In this document: in pieces, positions 7,743-17,043 of the stretch | How the letters are laid out: the number at the start of each line of letters is the position of its first letter | Numbering within the stretch: position 1 is the stretch's first letter | Source of the DNA: Thiohalocapsa sp. | GTDB taxonomy: Bacteria > Pseudomonadota > Gammaproteobacteria > Chromatiales > Chromatiaceae | Direction: 5' to 3' | Assembly: GCA_021736785.1 (NCBI GenBank) | Contig: JAIPFF010000052.1 | Location: 1 to 41,165, forward strand | Length of the DNA: 41,165 bases | Position numbers and translations under genes: made by a program | The notes under the pieces: generated by a model | Told to the model about the DNA's origin: nothing | Seen by the model: the letters and a program-made list of their open reading frames with translations, nothing else | Databases searched by the model: none

Positions 7743-9398
7743 GTGAGCAAGCTTGCGACCCGGCTACGCATCGGCGAGAAAATCGGCCTCGGCTTCGGTG
7801 CCGTCGCGCTGATTTTTCTCGCCGTCATCTGGTACTACGACATGAGCCTGCGCGGCGTGGTCGACGACTACCAGCGACTTCACGGGATCTACGGCGAGCG
7901 TCAGGCACGCGCCTTCGCCATCGAGAGCCACCTTGTCCATATGCTGCACGCGGAGGAGCGCTTCCTGCGGGATCGGGATCTGGCCTTGGCGGCGGAGGCG
8001 CGCGCGCAGGCCGCGGCGCTGCAGGAGCAGGCCGCGAAATTGGCCGACATCGATAGGCCGTCGCGCGCGACGGCCGAGCAGGTTCGGGCATTGACGACCG
8101 AGTTCGTGAGCCGCTTCGATGCGATCGTCGAGGCGTGGCGCATTCGCGGATTGGACGAGACGTCGGGGTTACAGGGTGCTTTCCGGCGGGCGGTCCATGA
8201 GCTCGAGGAGCGCGCCGGCCATTACAACGTCGACGGCCTGTATCTGCTGCTGCTGCAAAGCCGCCGCGGCGAGAAGGATTTGGGCCTGCGGCGAGAGCAG
8301 CGATACCTCGAGCGCGTGCGGGCGCTGACCACCGAGATGGCGTCCGCCGTGGAGGCCTCCGAGCTGGCCGCGCCGATGAAGGCGCGCCTGCTGGAGGAAG
8401 TCGCCGCCTACCGTGCGGCGCTCGAGGACTATGCCGACGACGTCTTGGCGGGTGAGGCGATCGAGGGAGGTAAGGGACCGTTTCGCGACGCGGCGCATCG
8501 GATAGAAGCCCTGCTGTCATCCCACCATGTGCCGGGACTGGAGGCAGAGATCCTGCAGATGCGCAGGCGCGAGAAGGACTACCTGCTGCGGGGGGATGCG
8601 GCTTACGTCGACATGGTCCAAGGCATTGCCGACGGCATCCGTCAGCGCATCGACGCATCCGCCGTCGCGGAAGACCAGAAAGATGCCTTGCTCGGCCTGC
8701 TCGAGGGTTATCGGCGCGATTTTCTGTCTTTGGTCGAGCAGGACCGCCGGATCGCGCAGCTGACGGAAGAGATGTATCGGGCGGTCAACCGCATCACGCC
8801 TCTGGCGGAGGCCAACCTGGCCGACGCGAGCAGGGCGATGCAGACCCATGGCTCGGAAATGGCCGAGGCATCGGCGAAGCGCACTCGGCTCGCCGCGGCG
8901 ATCGCTCTCGCGGCCGCTTTGCTGGGCGCCGCCCTGGCGGCGCTGATCACCAACCGTATCGTTCGCCCGCTGCGGCGCATGGCGGGGCTGACGGACCGAA
9001 TGACGCGGGAGAACCCGAGCGAAAGGATTCCGACCGACCCGATCGGGCGAGACGAGGTCAATGCCATGGCCATCGCGCTCAATACGCTCGCCGATCATAG
9101 GGCCAAGCTCTTGCGTTGGTGGCGCAGCTCGATGAAGGAGGCCATTGCGCTGCGCGACTCGACGCGCAGTGAAGAAGAGCGCGAGCGCCTCGAAGCCGTG
9201 CGCGAGCTGCGTGAGGCGCTGGCGGCGAAGCTCGAGCAGCTTCGCGAACTGCTCGGTCGCCTACGCTATCGGGCCGATCGGATCGACGCCGTTGCCGAGC
9301 GTCTGCGCGCCGGCAGTGGCGATCGCGGCGGCGCCGCCGAGCTGCGCGAGGCAGCCGCCGAGCTCCGTGCCGCCGCCGACATCGTCGCGAATGCCTGA
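7743..9398 (+). CDS. Membrane receptor with HBM-like periplasmic domain and HAMP, no output domain
   Basis: A 551-residue membrane protein. The GTG start at 7743 is chosen because AGGAG lies six bases upstream. One transmembrane helix (about 14-31) leads into a long helical periplasmic region of about 350 residues with a repeated RRxEKD motif (about 174-179 and 274-279), typical of the helical bimodular (HBM) ligand-binding fold. A second transmembrane helix (about 381-402) and a HAMP domain (about 403-455) follow. The C-terminal 100 residues are charged, Ala/Glu/Arg-rich and probably coiled coil. There is no methyl-accepting, histidine kinase, GGDEF or EAL domain, so a partner encoded elsewhere is presumably needed. 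It is monocistronic. Confidence 0.85.
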   Translation: MSKLATRLRIGEKIGLGFGAVALIFLAVIWYYDMSLRGVVDDYQRLHGIYGERQARAFAIESHLVHMLHAEERFLRDRDLALAAEARAQAAALQEQAAKLADIDRPSRATAEQVRALTTEFVSRFDAIVEAWRIRGLDETSGLQGAFRRAVHELEERAGHYNVDGLYLLLLQSRRGEKDLGLRREQRYLERVRALTTEMASAVEASELAAPMKARLLEEVAAYRAALEDYADDVLAGEAIEGGKGPFRDAAHRIEALLSSHHVPGLEAEILQMRRREKDYLLRGDAAYVDMVQGIADGIRQRIDASAVAEDQKDALLGLLEGYRRDFLSLVEQDRRIAQLTEEMYRAVNRITPLAEANLADASRAMQTHGSEMAEASAKRTRLAAAIALAAALLGAALAALITNRIVRPLRRMAGLTDRMTRENPSERIPTDPIGRDEVNAMAIALNTLADHRAKLLRWWRSSMKEAIALRDSTRSEEERERLEAVRELREALAAKLEQLRELLGRLRYRADRIDAVAERLRAGSGDRGGAAELREAAAELRAAADIVANA

Positions 9399-9704
9399 GC
9401 CGGCGGCGGTCCCCGCCGATGCGCGGTGTCGCTCCTCACTCGTGCGCGCGGACCCCGAGCGGCCGTCGACGGGGATCGCTGTCGAGGTCGGGTGCCGATT
9501 GGGCATTGCATGCCGCGATGGCCGGGGTCGGGCGCGCGTCGGGCTGCGGCTTCGAGGGGTACGTGGAGTGGCTGTCCCGAGCGTTATCTCATCGGCTCGC
9601 GGCGTTCTCGGCGCGATGCCTTGGACCTAGTCACAAAAAGGTAATGAACTGCGGGTTTCTACGGAGTATGCTCCCGGAAGATGCAGATCTTCGAGGGCAA
9701 TGCC
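9399..9704. other. Intergenic region without recognisable gene
   Basis: About 306 bases between the receptor and the second Usp. The frames open across it have no family features. I see no clear terminator or tRNA. The last part carries the GAGGG ribosome site (9693-9697) of the downstream gene. Confidence 0.5.
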
Positions 9705-10250
9705 ATGAACTCCGCCGAGAAAGACGACACCGATTCCATTCTCGTCGCATTGCTTCTCGACGAGACCGGGCAAACCTGTCTGCGATACGCCTGTCACCGT
9801 GCGCTGCATACGGGGCAGTCGGTGACTGCCGTTCATATCGTGCACGAGACGCCGGAGACCTCCGGCGTCTATCACCGTAGCAAGCACGCGGCCGGGCTGT
9901 TGCCGGTCGGCGAGATCGCCCGCCGGATGCTCGTCGATTTCATCGCTGATTGGCGCCGGGAGCACCCCGAGTTGCAGACCGTGGCACTCCAGGCGTACGC
10001 GGTGGCCGGCATCCCCGAGACGCGCATCCCCGAGCTTGCGGAGCGCACCGGCGCCGAACTGATCGTGCTCGGTTGTCGAAAGCCTCGTGGCCGGCGGTGG
10101 TTTTTCGAGCGCTGCGTGGCGCGTTCCGTCATGCGCCGCGCGCGCTGCCCGGTGATGATGATCGACGGAAGCGGCCACCCCGTTTCTCCAGAGAGGTTTC
10201 TTCCCGGCAATTCCGGCACCGGACCGGCATCGGCCGCCGAGGCCGGCTGA
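9705..10250 (+). CDS. Universal stress protein family, degenerate ATP-binding motif
   Basis: A protein of 181 residues with the Usp fold: an N-terminal strand (SILVALLLDETG), the helix with RYACHRAL, AVHIVHE, and a C-terminal segment (ELIVLGCRKPRG...RCPVMMI) aligned with the usual ATP-binding loop. The G-2x-G-9x-GS signature is not kept (GCRK...RC), so nucleotide binding is doubtful. The ATG at 9705 is preferred because GAGGG lies seven bases upstream; an ATG at 9681 abuts its GGAAG directly. The last 25 residues are a non-conserved Gly/Ala tail. It has no operon partner that explains its role. Confidence 0.82.
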   Translation: MNSAEKDDTDSILVALLLDETGQTCLRYACHRALHTGQSVTAVHIVHETPETSGVYHRSKHAAGLLPVGEIARRMLVDFIADWRREHPELQTVALQAYAVAGIPETRIPELAERTGAELIVLGCRKPRGRRWFFERCVARSVMRRARCPVMMIDGSGHPVSPERFLPGNSGTGPASAAEAG

Positions 10251-10333
10251 GCGCGCCTCTCGGGCAGCGCTGCCGCACGCTCCGGTCCGCACGCAGACAC
10301 GGTCTGCCTCTGCCGCTTTCCGGTCCAGCCTAC

Positions 10334-10393
10334 GCCCGCGTCCAGTGAGCCCGCGTCTAGCGAGCCCGCGTCTTGTGAGCCCGCGTCTTGTGA
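10334..10393 (+). repeat. Four tandem copies of a 15-bp repeat upstream of a membrane protein gene
   Basis: The unit GCCCGCGTCYWGYGA is repeated head to tail at 10334, 10349, 10364 and 10379; the last two copies are identical. The array ends directly before AGGAG (10396-10400) and the ATG at 10406, so it lies in the likely 5' untranslated region. Copy number could vary between strains. Confidence 0.85.
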
Positions 10394-10405
10394 GCAGGAG
10401 CCCCA

Positions 10406-10840
10406 ATGTCCGAAACCCCGCAAGTCGACCCTGTTCGTGTGCGCCGCATGCTATGGACCGCCCAGCTCGGAACGGTTCTGCTGCTGGGTGCGCTCGCTTG
10501 GCTGTTGCCGGATCTCGCCGGCGTGCCGCCCCGGCCGGGCGTTGCAGCCGTGATGCTGATCGCGGGCGCGGCCGCGATCCCGCTGGCGCCGATCGCCGCG
10601 CGTCTACTCGGCATCGGCCGGCCGCGCGCCGATGTCAAAGTGCACGCCGCGGGCGTGCCGGATACCGCGGCGCGGGCACCGGGAGCCGCTCAAGCGCACT
10701 TTATCTTCCTGCTCGCCCTCGCAGAGCTACCGGCTTTGCTGGGGCTTGGTCATGCGGTGCTCGGCGGCAACCCGCTCTATGCCGTCGCGCTGGTGGGTGC
10801 CTCGGCGCTGTTGTTGTGGATCTACCGCCCGGTCGCCTGA
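10406..10840 (+). CDS. Small integral membrane protein of unknown function
   Basis: A 144-residue protein that I do not recognise. Hydrophobic segments at about residues 18-36, 45-68, 95-112 and 120-140 suggest four transmembrane helices, with a polar loop between the second and third. The start has AGGAG six bases upstream. It follows a four-copy tandem repeat and is followed by about 220 bases without a gene before cowN on the other strand. Nothing in the sequence indicates substrate or partner. Confidence 0.75.
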   Translation: MSETPQVDPVRVRRMLWTAQLGTVLLLGALAWLLPDLAGVPPRPGVAAVMLIAGAAAIPLAPIAARLLGIGRPRADVKVHAAGVPDTAARAPGAAQAHFIFLLALAELPALLGLGHAVLGGNPLYAVALVGASALLLWIYRPVA

Positions 10841-11063
10841 GGGTGCGATTGGTTCCATCATGAGCGCGGTGTGCGAGAACGATGGCATTCGATCGAGCCG
10901 TCACCTTGCCGCCGACGTCGTTGCATCCCGGCGCCGCGCGGCTTCCGCCGCGACTGCGGTCGGCGGTGACGTCGGCTCTGTTGCGGTGGTAAACCGGGGG
11001 GCCGCGCATCGGTCACCGCCCAAGGCCCGCGGGGGAGCCCGCCCGCGTGCTACGGGGGCGCGC

Positions 11064-11357
11064 TCAGCAACACTCGGTCTCTATGGATTCGAGCAGGTCC
11101 GCCAAGTCGGACTCCTGCCAACGCTCGAGAAGATCGCGCAGATCGTTGAGGTGGCTGTGGATGTGGTAGAGCTCGTCATGCGCGGGACCGCGATCCCCGT
11201 CGAGCTTGGCGGCGAAATACGTCCAGAACGGATCCTCGCGCCCATTGGCGGCGGCCGTGCGCAGCCGCTCGACGATCGTGCTCGCTTTGCGGTCACAGTC
11301 GAGTCCGACGAAGGTCAGGTAGCGGTCAGGTGCGGGGTTGCTCGGTGAATGGCTCAT
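11064..11357 (-). CDS. cowN: CowN, CO-protection protein for nitrogenase
   Basis: A small cytoplasmic protein of about 97 residues that matches CowN, which in Rhodobacter and Gluconacetobacter sustains nitrogen fixation in the presence of carbon monoxide. Recognisable features are the N-terminal DRYLTFVGLDCDRKA, the central DPFWTYFAAKL, the helix HSHLNDLRDLLE and the diagnostic C-terminus ETECC. The ATG at 11357 is chosen because the conserved part begins about ten residues after it; an upstream GTG at 11399 would add 14 unconserved residues. No nif gene is in the window, but CowN implies that the organism has nitrogenase. A long palindrome lies about 60 bases upstream. Confidence 0.85.
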   Translation of the reverse strand: MSHSPSNPAPDRYLTFVGLDCDRKASTIVERLRTAAANGREDPFWTYFAAKLDGDRGPAHDELYHIHSHLNDLRDLLERWQESDLADLLESIETECC

Positions 11358-11880
11358 AGCTTCGGGTCTCGAGATCCTGCTGCCGTATCGCGTTCGCACC
11401 TGCGGAGGCGTGGCTTGTCTTGAAGACAGGTCTTCAAGACAGGCATGGCCGCGCCGCGGCGATGAGAGGCTAGGGTCGGAGCGAGGCGGTCGCGCGATGC
11501 CGTCGGATGACGGCTGCGTTCGCGCTCGATGCGATGACGGCGGCGTTGTCCGCTTTCATACAATTCGACTCTCGGTCGCTGGTTTAAGCATGAATTGCGC
11601 CATCAGCGCCTCGGCGCGACCGGCCTCTTGCCCTCCGCGGTCATGGCAGAGGGCCGCTCGGTCGGGACAGTAAGATGGCACCGCGGATCTGCCTCGGCAC
11701 CCGCGGGCGTTCGAACAGCGCGCGAAAGCGGCCTCGGGGTGCTCTGCCTCGGGGCCGCCGAGCGCCCGGTGCCGCCCGGTTCATCGGCGCCGGCGCGCGA
11801 TGTGCGAGAATTGCGCCGCCATGGAGCTTCGGCGCGAGTTGTCGGGTGGATGCCGTCGCGTACTGCGGACAGTTTGAACG
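11358..11880. other. Divergent intergenic region between cowN and HAD gene
   Basis: About 520 bases with no recognisable gene. It holds the promoters of cowN (minus) and the HAD gene (plus) and the palindrome described separately. I found no sigma54-type GG-N10-GC element correctly placed for cowN, and no NifA TGT-N10-ACA site in the first 100 bases upstream of it. Confidence 0.45.
11416..11441. promoter_or_regulatory. 26-bp perfect palindrome upstream of cowN (candidate operator)
   Basis: TGTCTTGAAGAC (11416-11427) is perfectly complementary to GTCTTCAAGACA (11430-11441), with AG between the arms. Each arm is itself partly symmetrical. It is 59 bases upstream of the cowN start, in the region expected for a regulator site, and about 440 bases from the divergent HAD gene. 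No T tract follows, so it is more likely an operator or a strong RNA hairpin than a terminator. The regulator is unknown. Confidence 0.55.
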
Positions 11881-12567
11881 ATGTATACCAACGATCGGCT
11901 GGTGATTCTCGACGCGGACGGTACGACCATCGATGCCTTCAAGGCGATCGAGAAGACCTTCGCTCACCACGGCATGGACATCGGGCCGCTCGCCCGTTTC
12001 CAGAAGCGGCGCAACATCTTCAAGTACCTGGGCGGCATCAAGGAGATGCCGACGAACCTACGCCGGCAGCTTGGCCGCCAGAAGCGCAGCCAACTCATCG
12101 CAACGCTGACGGAGGTCTACCGGGAAGAGGCGCTGCTGTTCGACGGTATTGAACTGCTGATCCGGCGTTTGGCCGAAGAGCCGGACGTGAAGATCGGCGT
12201 CGTCACGCGCAACATCACCAACGACCCCGTGGCGACGCTGACGCGATTGTTCGAGCGTCACGGCATCGAGCCGGACCTGCTGGATTTTCTCGTGCACCTG
12301 CCTCTGGCCGAAGATAAGCTCGGGTATTTCCGGCAGACGCGCGAGCAATTCTCGATCAATCCGGCCCGTGCTTACGCTTGCGGCGACGAGGCCAAGGATT
12401 TCCGGGCCGCGATCGGCACCGGTATGCACCCGTTCATGGTGGCCTACGGCTTCGAAGACTTCGAGCGGCTGCACGGCAAGCACGAGATCCCGGCCGAGAT
12501 TATATCGCGCTCGCCGGATGAACTGGCCGCGCGCGTGCTGCACGCGCTTGCCCTGCACTGCGATTGA
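11881..12567 (+). CDS. HAD-superfamily hydrolase (phosphoglycolate phosphatase-like)
   Basis: A 228-residue cytoplasmic HAD phosphatase. Motif I is LDADGTT with nucleophile Asp11 and Asp13; motif II is VVTRN near residue 108; the motif III lysine is in EDKLGYF near 145; motif IV is GDEAKD near 170. The all-helical cap after motif I is of the C1 type found in Gph/PGP-like enzymes. The substrate cannot be read from the sequence. The gene ends inside a 12-base tandem duplication that also duplicates its stop codon. Confidence 0.85.
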   Translation: MYTNDRLVILDADGTTIDAFKAIEKTFAHHGMDIGPLARFQKRRNIFKYLGGIKEMPTNLRRQLGRQKRSQLIATLTEVYREEALLFDGIELLIRRLAEEPDVKIGVVTRNITNDPVATLTRLFERHGIEPDLLDFLVHLPLAEDKLGYFRQTREQFSINPARAYACGDEAKDFRAAIGTGMHPFMVAYGFEDFERLHGKHEIPAEIISRSPDELAARVLHALALHCD

Positions 12568-12579
12568 CACTGCGATTGA
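12556..12579 (+). repeat. 12-bp tandem duplication spanning the HAD gene stop codon
   Basis: CACTGCGATTGA occurs twice head to tail (12556-12567, 12568-12579). The first copy ends with the stop codon of the HAD gene and the second supplies another in-frame TGA. It looks like a recent slippage duplication. Confidence 0.9.
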
Positions 12580-13197
12580 CCCCGGGATCGAGCGCGTCCG
12601 CAAGACCTTGGGCGCGGGCGCCGATAGCGTGAATCCCCCCGGAATTCCCCTGATCTGGCTGCGCTTCGGACATTCCTGACCTGCGCGGCGCCGGCCCATT
12701 TGCCGCAGCGCAGCGCGGCGGGCCGGCCAAGCAATCCACGGGACGCCGCTCATGGGTATTGCGGCGATGCGATTCGGATCACAATAACCTCTTCCGACAT
12801 TGGTTTTATGGCATAAACTGTGATGGAAATCATAAAATCCCGATGAATAATGTCGCATCAAGAGTCGTATCGTCGGCTCGAGATGTTTGCGGGCCCAAGC
12901 GTCCGTGAGCTGCTTTTCGGGGCGGCCTTTTCCGGTAAGCGCTTGAAAATCGAAACCGCCGCCCCGCATTCCCGCAGCCGGCATACGATCATCGGGTCAG
13001 GCCCGGCGCGCAGGTGCGGCATTACCGACGCGAAGGTTGCCTACAATTGTGATGCATGGCCACGCCGCGCACGACGGTCGTTGCCGCGGGCGATATGCAG
13101 CGCGCTGCAATGGCCTCCCAATCGGATGGGCGGGTAGGTGTCGGAAATTTGCGCTTTTGCACGCCGCAACCGATGACGAGCCGATTCTCGAGGGTGT
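12568..13197. promoter_or_regulatory. Intergenic region upstream of rpfG
   Basis: About 630 bases without a recognisable gene. The segment 12781-12845 is distinctly AT-rich. At 12819-12834 it contains TGTGATGGAAATCATA, which matches the CRP/Clp consensus TGTGA-N6-TCACA at nine of ten positions. It lies about 370 bases upstream of rpfG, so if functional it would serve a distant or additional promoter. The remainder is GC-rich with no clear signal. Confidence 0.35.
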
Positions 13198-14397
13198 TTG
13201 TCGCAAATCGGCCGATTCGAAGTGCGGGCCCGTAACTTTATGATTACAAAGCGTAGAAAACGCGAAGCTGCGGAGGCTCCCTTGCCGTTCATCACCCCAT
13301 CCATCGTCGGAAAGAGCTCGTTGGTCGTTGTCGTCGACGATCAGACGGCCGGGCGCAAGATTCTCGAGCAATTGATTCGCAGTATCGATTCGAGCCTGGA
13401 GGTGATGTCATTCGGCGACGGTGCCTCCGCCATGGAATTCATGCGATCGGCGACCCCCGATTTGATCGTCACGGATTACATGATGCCGGAGATGGACGGC
13501 GTCAGCTTCATTCGGCGTGTCCGCGCGGTGCCGTTTTGCAGCGACGTGCCGATCATCGTCGTGACCGTCGTCGACGACAAGCGCGTTCGTTATCAGGCGC
13601 TCGATGCCGGCGCGACGGACTTTCTGAGCCGTCCCATCGATCAGCACGAGTGCCGGGCGCGGTGTCGGAATCTGCTGACGCTCCGTCGCCAACAGCAGAT
13701 CTTGAGCCACAGAGCGAAGTGGCTGGAGGGCCAGGTCGAGATCGCGACCCAGGAGATCTTCGCCCGGGAGGAGGAGACGCTGCTGCGGCTGGCGAAAGCC
13801 GGCGAGTATCGCGACGAAGTCACCGGCAACCATGTGCTGCGGATGGCGAAATACTGTGGACTGATGGCGGCCGGGCTCGGCTTGAGCGAGCAGGAATGCC
13901 AAGCGATCACGCTGGCTGCGCCGATGCACGACATCGGAAAAATCGGCATTCCGGACAATATCCTGCTCAAGCCGGGGAAGCTCACCGATGCCGAGTTCAA
14001 CGTCATGCGCGGCCACACATGGCTGGGCTACCAAATCCTCTGCGATAGTCGCTCGAAGTACATCCAACTCGGTGCGACCATTGCCCTGTCCCACCACGAA
14101 AAGTTCGATGGCACAGGCTACCCGAAAGGGCTGAGCGGCGACGACATTCCGCAGGCGGCTCGCATCGTTGCGGTGGCCGACGTGTTCGATGCACTGACGT
14201 CCGTGCGCCCCTACAAGCGCGCTTGGAGCAATAAGGACGCGCTCGATCACATCCGCTCGCTGTCCGGAACCCACTTCGATCCCGCCTGTGTGAAGGCCTT
14301 CATGGGCTGTCTGCCGGAGATCGAGGGAGTGCGTAATCGTTTGCGGGACGACTTCGGCGACGATCCCGGCCAAAGCGTGCGAGCGAATGAGTGCTGA
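13198..14397 (+). CDS. rpfG: RpfG-like response regulator, HD-GYP cyclic-di-GMP phosphodiesterase
   Basis: A protein of up to 399 residues with an N-terminal receiver domain (about 42-155, acceptor Asp93 in [11 protein letters not shown]) and a C-terminal HD-GYP domain (about 195-385). The latter has the catalytic [10 protein letters not shown] (His244-Asp245) and [11 protein letters not shown] (GYP at about 307-309) motifs of cyclic-di-GMP phosphodiesterases. The usual receiver lysine is replaced by arginine (SRPID). It is followed by rpfC with an 11-base overlap, and rpfF is convergent, so it is the output of DSF sensing: phosphorylated RpfG lowers cyclic-di-GMP. The start is uncertain: a TTG at 13198 has GAGGG just upstream, whereas an ATG at 13240 lacks a ribosome site. 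Confidence 0.9.
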   Translation: MSQIGRFEVRARNFMITKRRKREAAEAPLPFITPSIVGKSSLVVVVDDQTAGRKILEQLIRSIDSSLEVMSFGDGASAMEFMRSATPDLIVTDYMMPEMDGVSFIRRVRAVPFCSDVPIIVVTVVDDKRVRYQALDAGATDFLSRPIDQHECRARCRNLLTLRRQQQILSHRAKWLEGQVEIATQEIFAREEETLLRLAKAGEYRDEVTGNHVLRMAKYCGLMAAGLGLSEQECQAITLAAPMHDIGKIGIPDNILLKPGKLTDAEFNVMRGHTWLGYQILCDSRSKYIQLGATIALSHHEKFDGTGYPKGLSGDDIPQAARIVAVADVFDALTSVRPYKRAWSNKDALDHIRSLSGTHFDPACVKAFMGCLPEIEGVRNRLRDDFGDDPGQSVRANEC

Positions 14398-16960
14398 CGG
14401 GTGCCCTGCGCTGTTCTGTTTTCTGCGCCGGACCCTAGGGAAGGCGTATAGAGAGACGATTGCGCGGTTTGCCGGCTGCCCCGACAGCGAGCATGAGCAA
14501 GCCCTGATTCGCGTGGTTCTCGGCGGCGTCGCCACGCTCTACATGCTGTCCGCGGACTTCGGGACGGCTCCGCCGGTTGCCGATTTAATCATCCCCTGGG
14601 TCGCCGGGCTCTTCCTGACGTCGTCGCTGATTCTGCTGATCGCGGTGCTCAGCAATTTCGGCCCCGCGGTCGTCCGGCGCCTTGTCGGTATCGTGCTGGA
14701 CCTGTCGGCGACGTCCGTCGCGATGACATTCGCGGGCGAGGCCGGAGCGCCTTTGTTGGCGCTATATCTGTGGGTCATCGTCGGCAATGGCTTCCGCTAC
14801 GGGCCGCGCTACCTGGCGATCGCGACGCTTGCCAGCGTCATCGGCTTCGGCGGCGTGACCTACTTTTCCGAGTTTTGGTCATCCCACCCGCTGTTCAGCA
14901 GCAGTTTCCTGCTGGTATTGTTGTTGATACCGGCCTACGTCGCGGCCCTGCTGGCCAAATTGCAGGACGCGGTTCGCCAGGCAACGGAGGCCAGCCGTGC
15001 CAAGAGTCAATTCCTGGCCAATATGAGCCATGAGCTGCGCACGCCGCTGAACGGGGTCATCGGCATGAGCGACCTGCTCATGGATTCGGACCTCCGCAGT
15101 CAAGAGCGGGAATTCGTCAAAACCATTCACACCTCTGCGACGACGCTGCTGGGCATCATCAACAATGTCCTCGACTTCTCCAAGATCGAGGCCGGTCGAC
15201 TACCCATCGAGGATGTGGATTTCGACCTCCACCAGCTCGTGGCCGAAACCGTCGCGCTGTTCGCCTCCCAAGCCGAGCGCAAGGGCATCGCGCTAGGTCA
15301 GCACTTCGATCCGCGCGTACCGTTCGCGCTGCGTGGTGATCCGCTGCACCTGCGCCAAGTGCTGATGAACCTGATCGGCAACGCGGTCAAGTTCACCGAG
15401 CGCGGATGGATCGAGATCCGAGTCAAGCCGGCGGATGGCGCCGATCCGGAAGCGCCCTGGCGGTTGCGCTTCGAAGTCGAGGACACCGGCATCGGCATTG
15501 CGCCGGACGACCACAAGCGAATTTTCGAGAGCTTCCGGCAGGCGGACGTGAGTACGACGCGCCGCTTCGGCGGGACCGGCCTCGGTACCGCCATCGCACG
15601 TGAGCTCGTCGGCCTGATGGGCGGCGAGATCGGATTGCGCAGCGAGATCGGCCGGGGCTCGCTGTTCTGGTTCGATCTGCCGCTCGGGCTTGCGCACGTC
15701 GCTGCCGACGAGTCCGAGCAGGCGCTGGCCGGCGAGCGCGTGCTGATCGCCGGCGACGGCGCGGAAATGGCGCAGTTGACCGACGTACTCGCATCGTTCG
15801 GCATGCGCGCCGACATCGCGCGATCGATTCCCGAGGTGCAAGCGGTGCTCACGGAAGCGGCGCAGCAGAACGCCTCGCACCGGATCATGCTGGTCGACGA
15901 GTCCTGCTTCGACGTGCGCGACATCGGCAGCCTGGCGATCTGCGGCCGGGGCGATGCGCCGCCGCTGCGCTTTCTGCTGCGCTCCCCCGGCAGTGGTCAC
16001 GGCGCGTCTGCCCCGCCGGCGGGCTACCGCGATGTCTTGGAATTGCCGCTGAGCCGGCGTGAGCTGTTCAACGCCGTGCATGCGGCGCGCAGCATGGACT
16101 CGCTGCCGGAAAATGTCGTCTCCCTGGCGGAATACTACCGCCGCATGGCGCCGGCCGATCGCTCGGCGCTGCAGGTGTTGGTCGCCGAGGACAACGAGAC
16201 CAATCGCCGTGTGCTGAGGGCCATCCTCGAGCGCGCGGGACATCGGGTTACCGTGGTCGAGCACGGCGAGGCTGCCCTGGATGCCTTGGCGGACCCCGCC
16301 AGCGAATTCGATCTACTGGTGCTGGACAAGAACATGCCCGGCCTCAGCGGCTTCGATGTCTTTCGGGCGCAGCGCTTTATGCTCGGGCCGCGTCCCATCC
16401 CGACCATCATATTGTCCGCCGACGCCACCGAGCACTCACTTTCGGAGAGTTCCGAAGTAGGCGTGGACGCCTACCTGACCAAGCCCGTCGAGAGCCGCAA
16501 GCTGCTTGCGACCATCGCCAAGCTCGCGCAGGAGCGCCGCGACGGCGCTTGCGTATCGGAGCCAAGCTCCGACGAAGCAGCACCCGACGACGCGGAGCCG
16601 ATCGACCGGGAAAAGCTGTTGTCTCTCCGGCAACTCGGCGACGGCAGCGCGTTTTTCGAAGAGCTCGTCGACGGTTTCCGGCGTGATTCCCAGCGCTCCA
16701 TCGAAGAGATCGAAAGCGCCCTGCAGAGCTCCGACTACCCGGCACTGCGGCGCGCGGTGCACGCGCTCGAAGGCAGTGCGAAGGAAATGGGCGCCGTCTC
16801 GCTCGCCGGTTGTGTCCGCCGGTTCCGCGATCTGAAGCCGTTCGAGCTGCAGTCTCAGCAGGCGAAGAGCATTGCGTCCGAAATGCGCGAAGCCAGGACG
16901 CGGGCGCTCGAGTTGCTGAATGCCGATGAGGTACCGGCGCGCGACGATAAGGCAAAATGA
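14387..16960 (+). CDS. rpfC: RpfC-like hybrid sensor histidine kinase for DSF
   Basis: An 857-residue hybrid kinase matching RpfC, the DSF sensor. An N-terminal sensor part carries a conserved cytoplasmic lead ([19 protein letters not shown], about 19-37) and five transmembrane helices to about 190. Then come HisKA (His215 in NMSHELRTP), HATPase ([14 protein letters not shown], about 320-435), a degenerate receiver (about 450-565) without the acidic cluster, an intact receiver (about 596-710, Asp647 in LDKNMPG) and a C-terminal Hpt domain (His792 in [10 protein letters not shown]). Xanthomonas RpfC has about 726 residues and a single receiver, so the middle module is extra. The start overlaps the rpfG stop by 11 bases, implying coupled translation. 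Confidence 0.93.
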   Translation: MSADGCPALFCFLRRTLGKAYRETIARFAGCPDSEHEQALIRVVLGGVATLYMLSADFGTAPPVADLIIPWVAGLFLTSSLILLIAVLSNFGPAVVRRLVGIVLDLSATSVAMTFAGEAGAPLLALYLWVIVGNGFRYGPRYLAIATLASVIGFGGVTYFSEFWSSHPLFSSSFLLVLLLIPAYVAALLAKLQDAVRQATEASRAKSQFLANMSHELRTPLNGVIGMSDLLMDSDLRSQEREFVKTIHTSATTLLGIINNVLDFSKIEAGRLPIEDVDFDLHQLVAETVALFASQAERKGIALGQHFDPRVPFALRGDPLHLRQVLMNLIGNAVKFTERGWIEIRVKPADGADPEAPWRLRFEVEDTGIGIAPDDHKRIFESFRQADVSTTRRFGGTGLGTAIARELVGLMGGEIGLRSEIGRGSLFWFDLPLGLAHVAADESEQALAGERVLIAGDGAEMAQLTDVLASFGMRADIARSIPEVQAVLTEAAQQNASHRIMLVDESCFDVRDIGSLAICGRGDAPPLRFLLRSPGSGHGASAPPAGYRDVLELPLSRRELFNAVHAARSMDSLPENVVSLAEYYRRMAPADRSALQVLVAEDNETNRRVLRAILERAGHRVTVVEHGEAALDALADPASEFDLLVLDKNMPGLSGFDVFRAQRFMLGPRPIPTIILSADATEHSLSESSEVGVDAYLTKPVESRKLLATIAKLAQERRDGACVSEPSSDEAAPDDAEPIDREKLLSLRQLGDGSAFFEELVDGFRRDSQRSIEEIESALQSSDYPALRRAVHALEGSAKEMGAVSLAGCVRRFRDLKPFELQSQQAKSIASEMREARTRALELLNADEVPARDDKAK

Positions 16961-17000
16961 CCGGCAGTTCGCTGCCCTCGGCGCCGCGCATCGCGGGGCC

Positions 17001-17025
17001 GTCCGGCTCTGGCAAGGAGCCGGAC
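17001..17025. terminator. Hairpin between convergent rpfC and rpfF
   Basis: GTCCGGCTC (17001-17009) pairs perfectly with GAGCCGGAC (17017-17025) around a 7-base loop, in the 83-base gap between two convergent genes. It could act as a bidirectional transcription end point, but no T tract follows on either strand. Confidence 0.45.
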
Positions 17026-17043
17026 ATCGGCGTGCCTCGCCGT

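Noticed and set aside
10334-10393. CRISPR-like repeats
   Set aside because: Units are head to tail without spacers, so the array is an ordinary tandem repeat; the same holds at 19883 and 28995.
11400-11460. NifA upstream activator sequence (TGT-N10-ACA) in the cowN palindrome
   Set aside because: The TGT and ACA in the palindrome are separated by 7 or 20 bases, not 10, and no sigma54 -24/-12 element is positioned downstream.
17001-17025. Classical Rho-independent terminator between rpfC and rpfF
   Set aside because: The stem is perfect, but there is no T tract on either side, so I only call it a possible end point.
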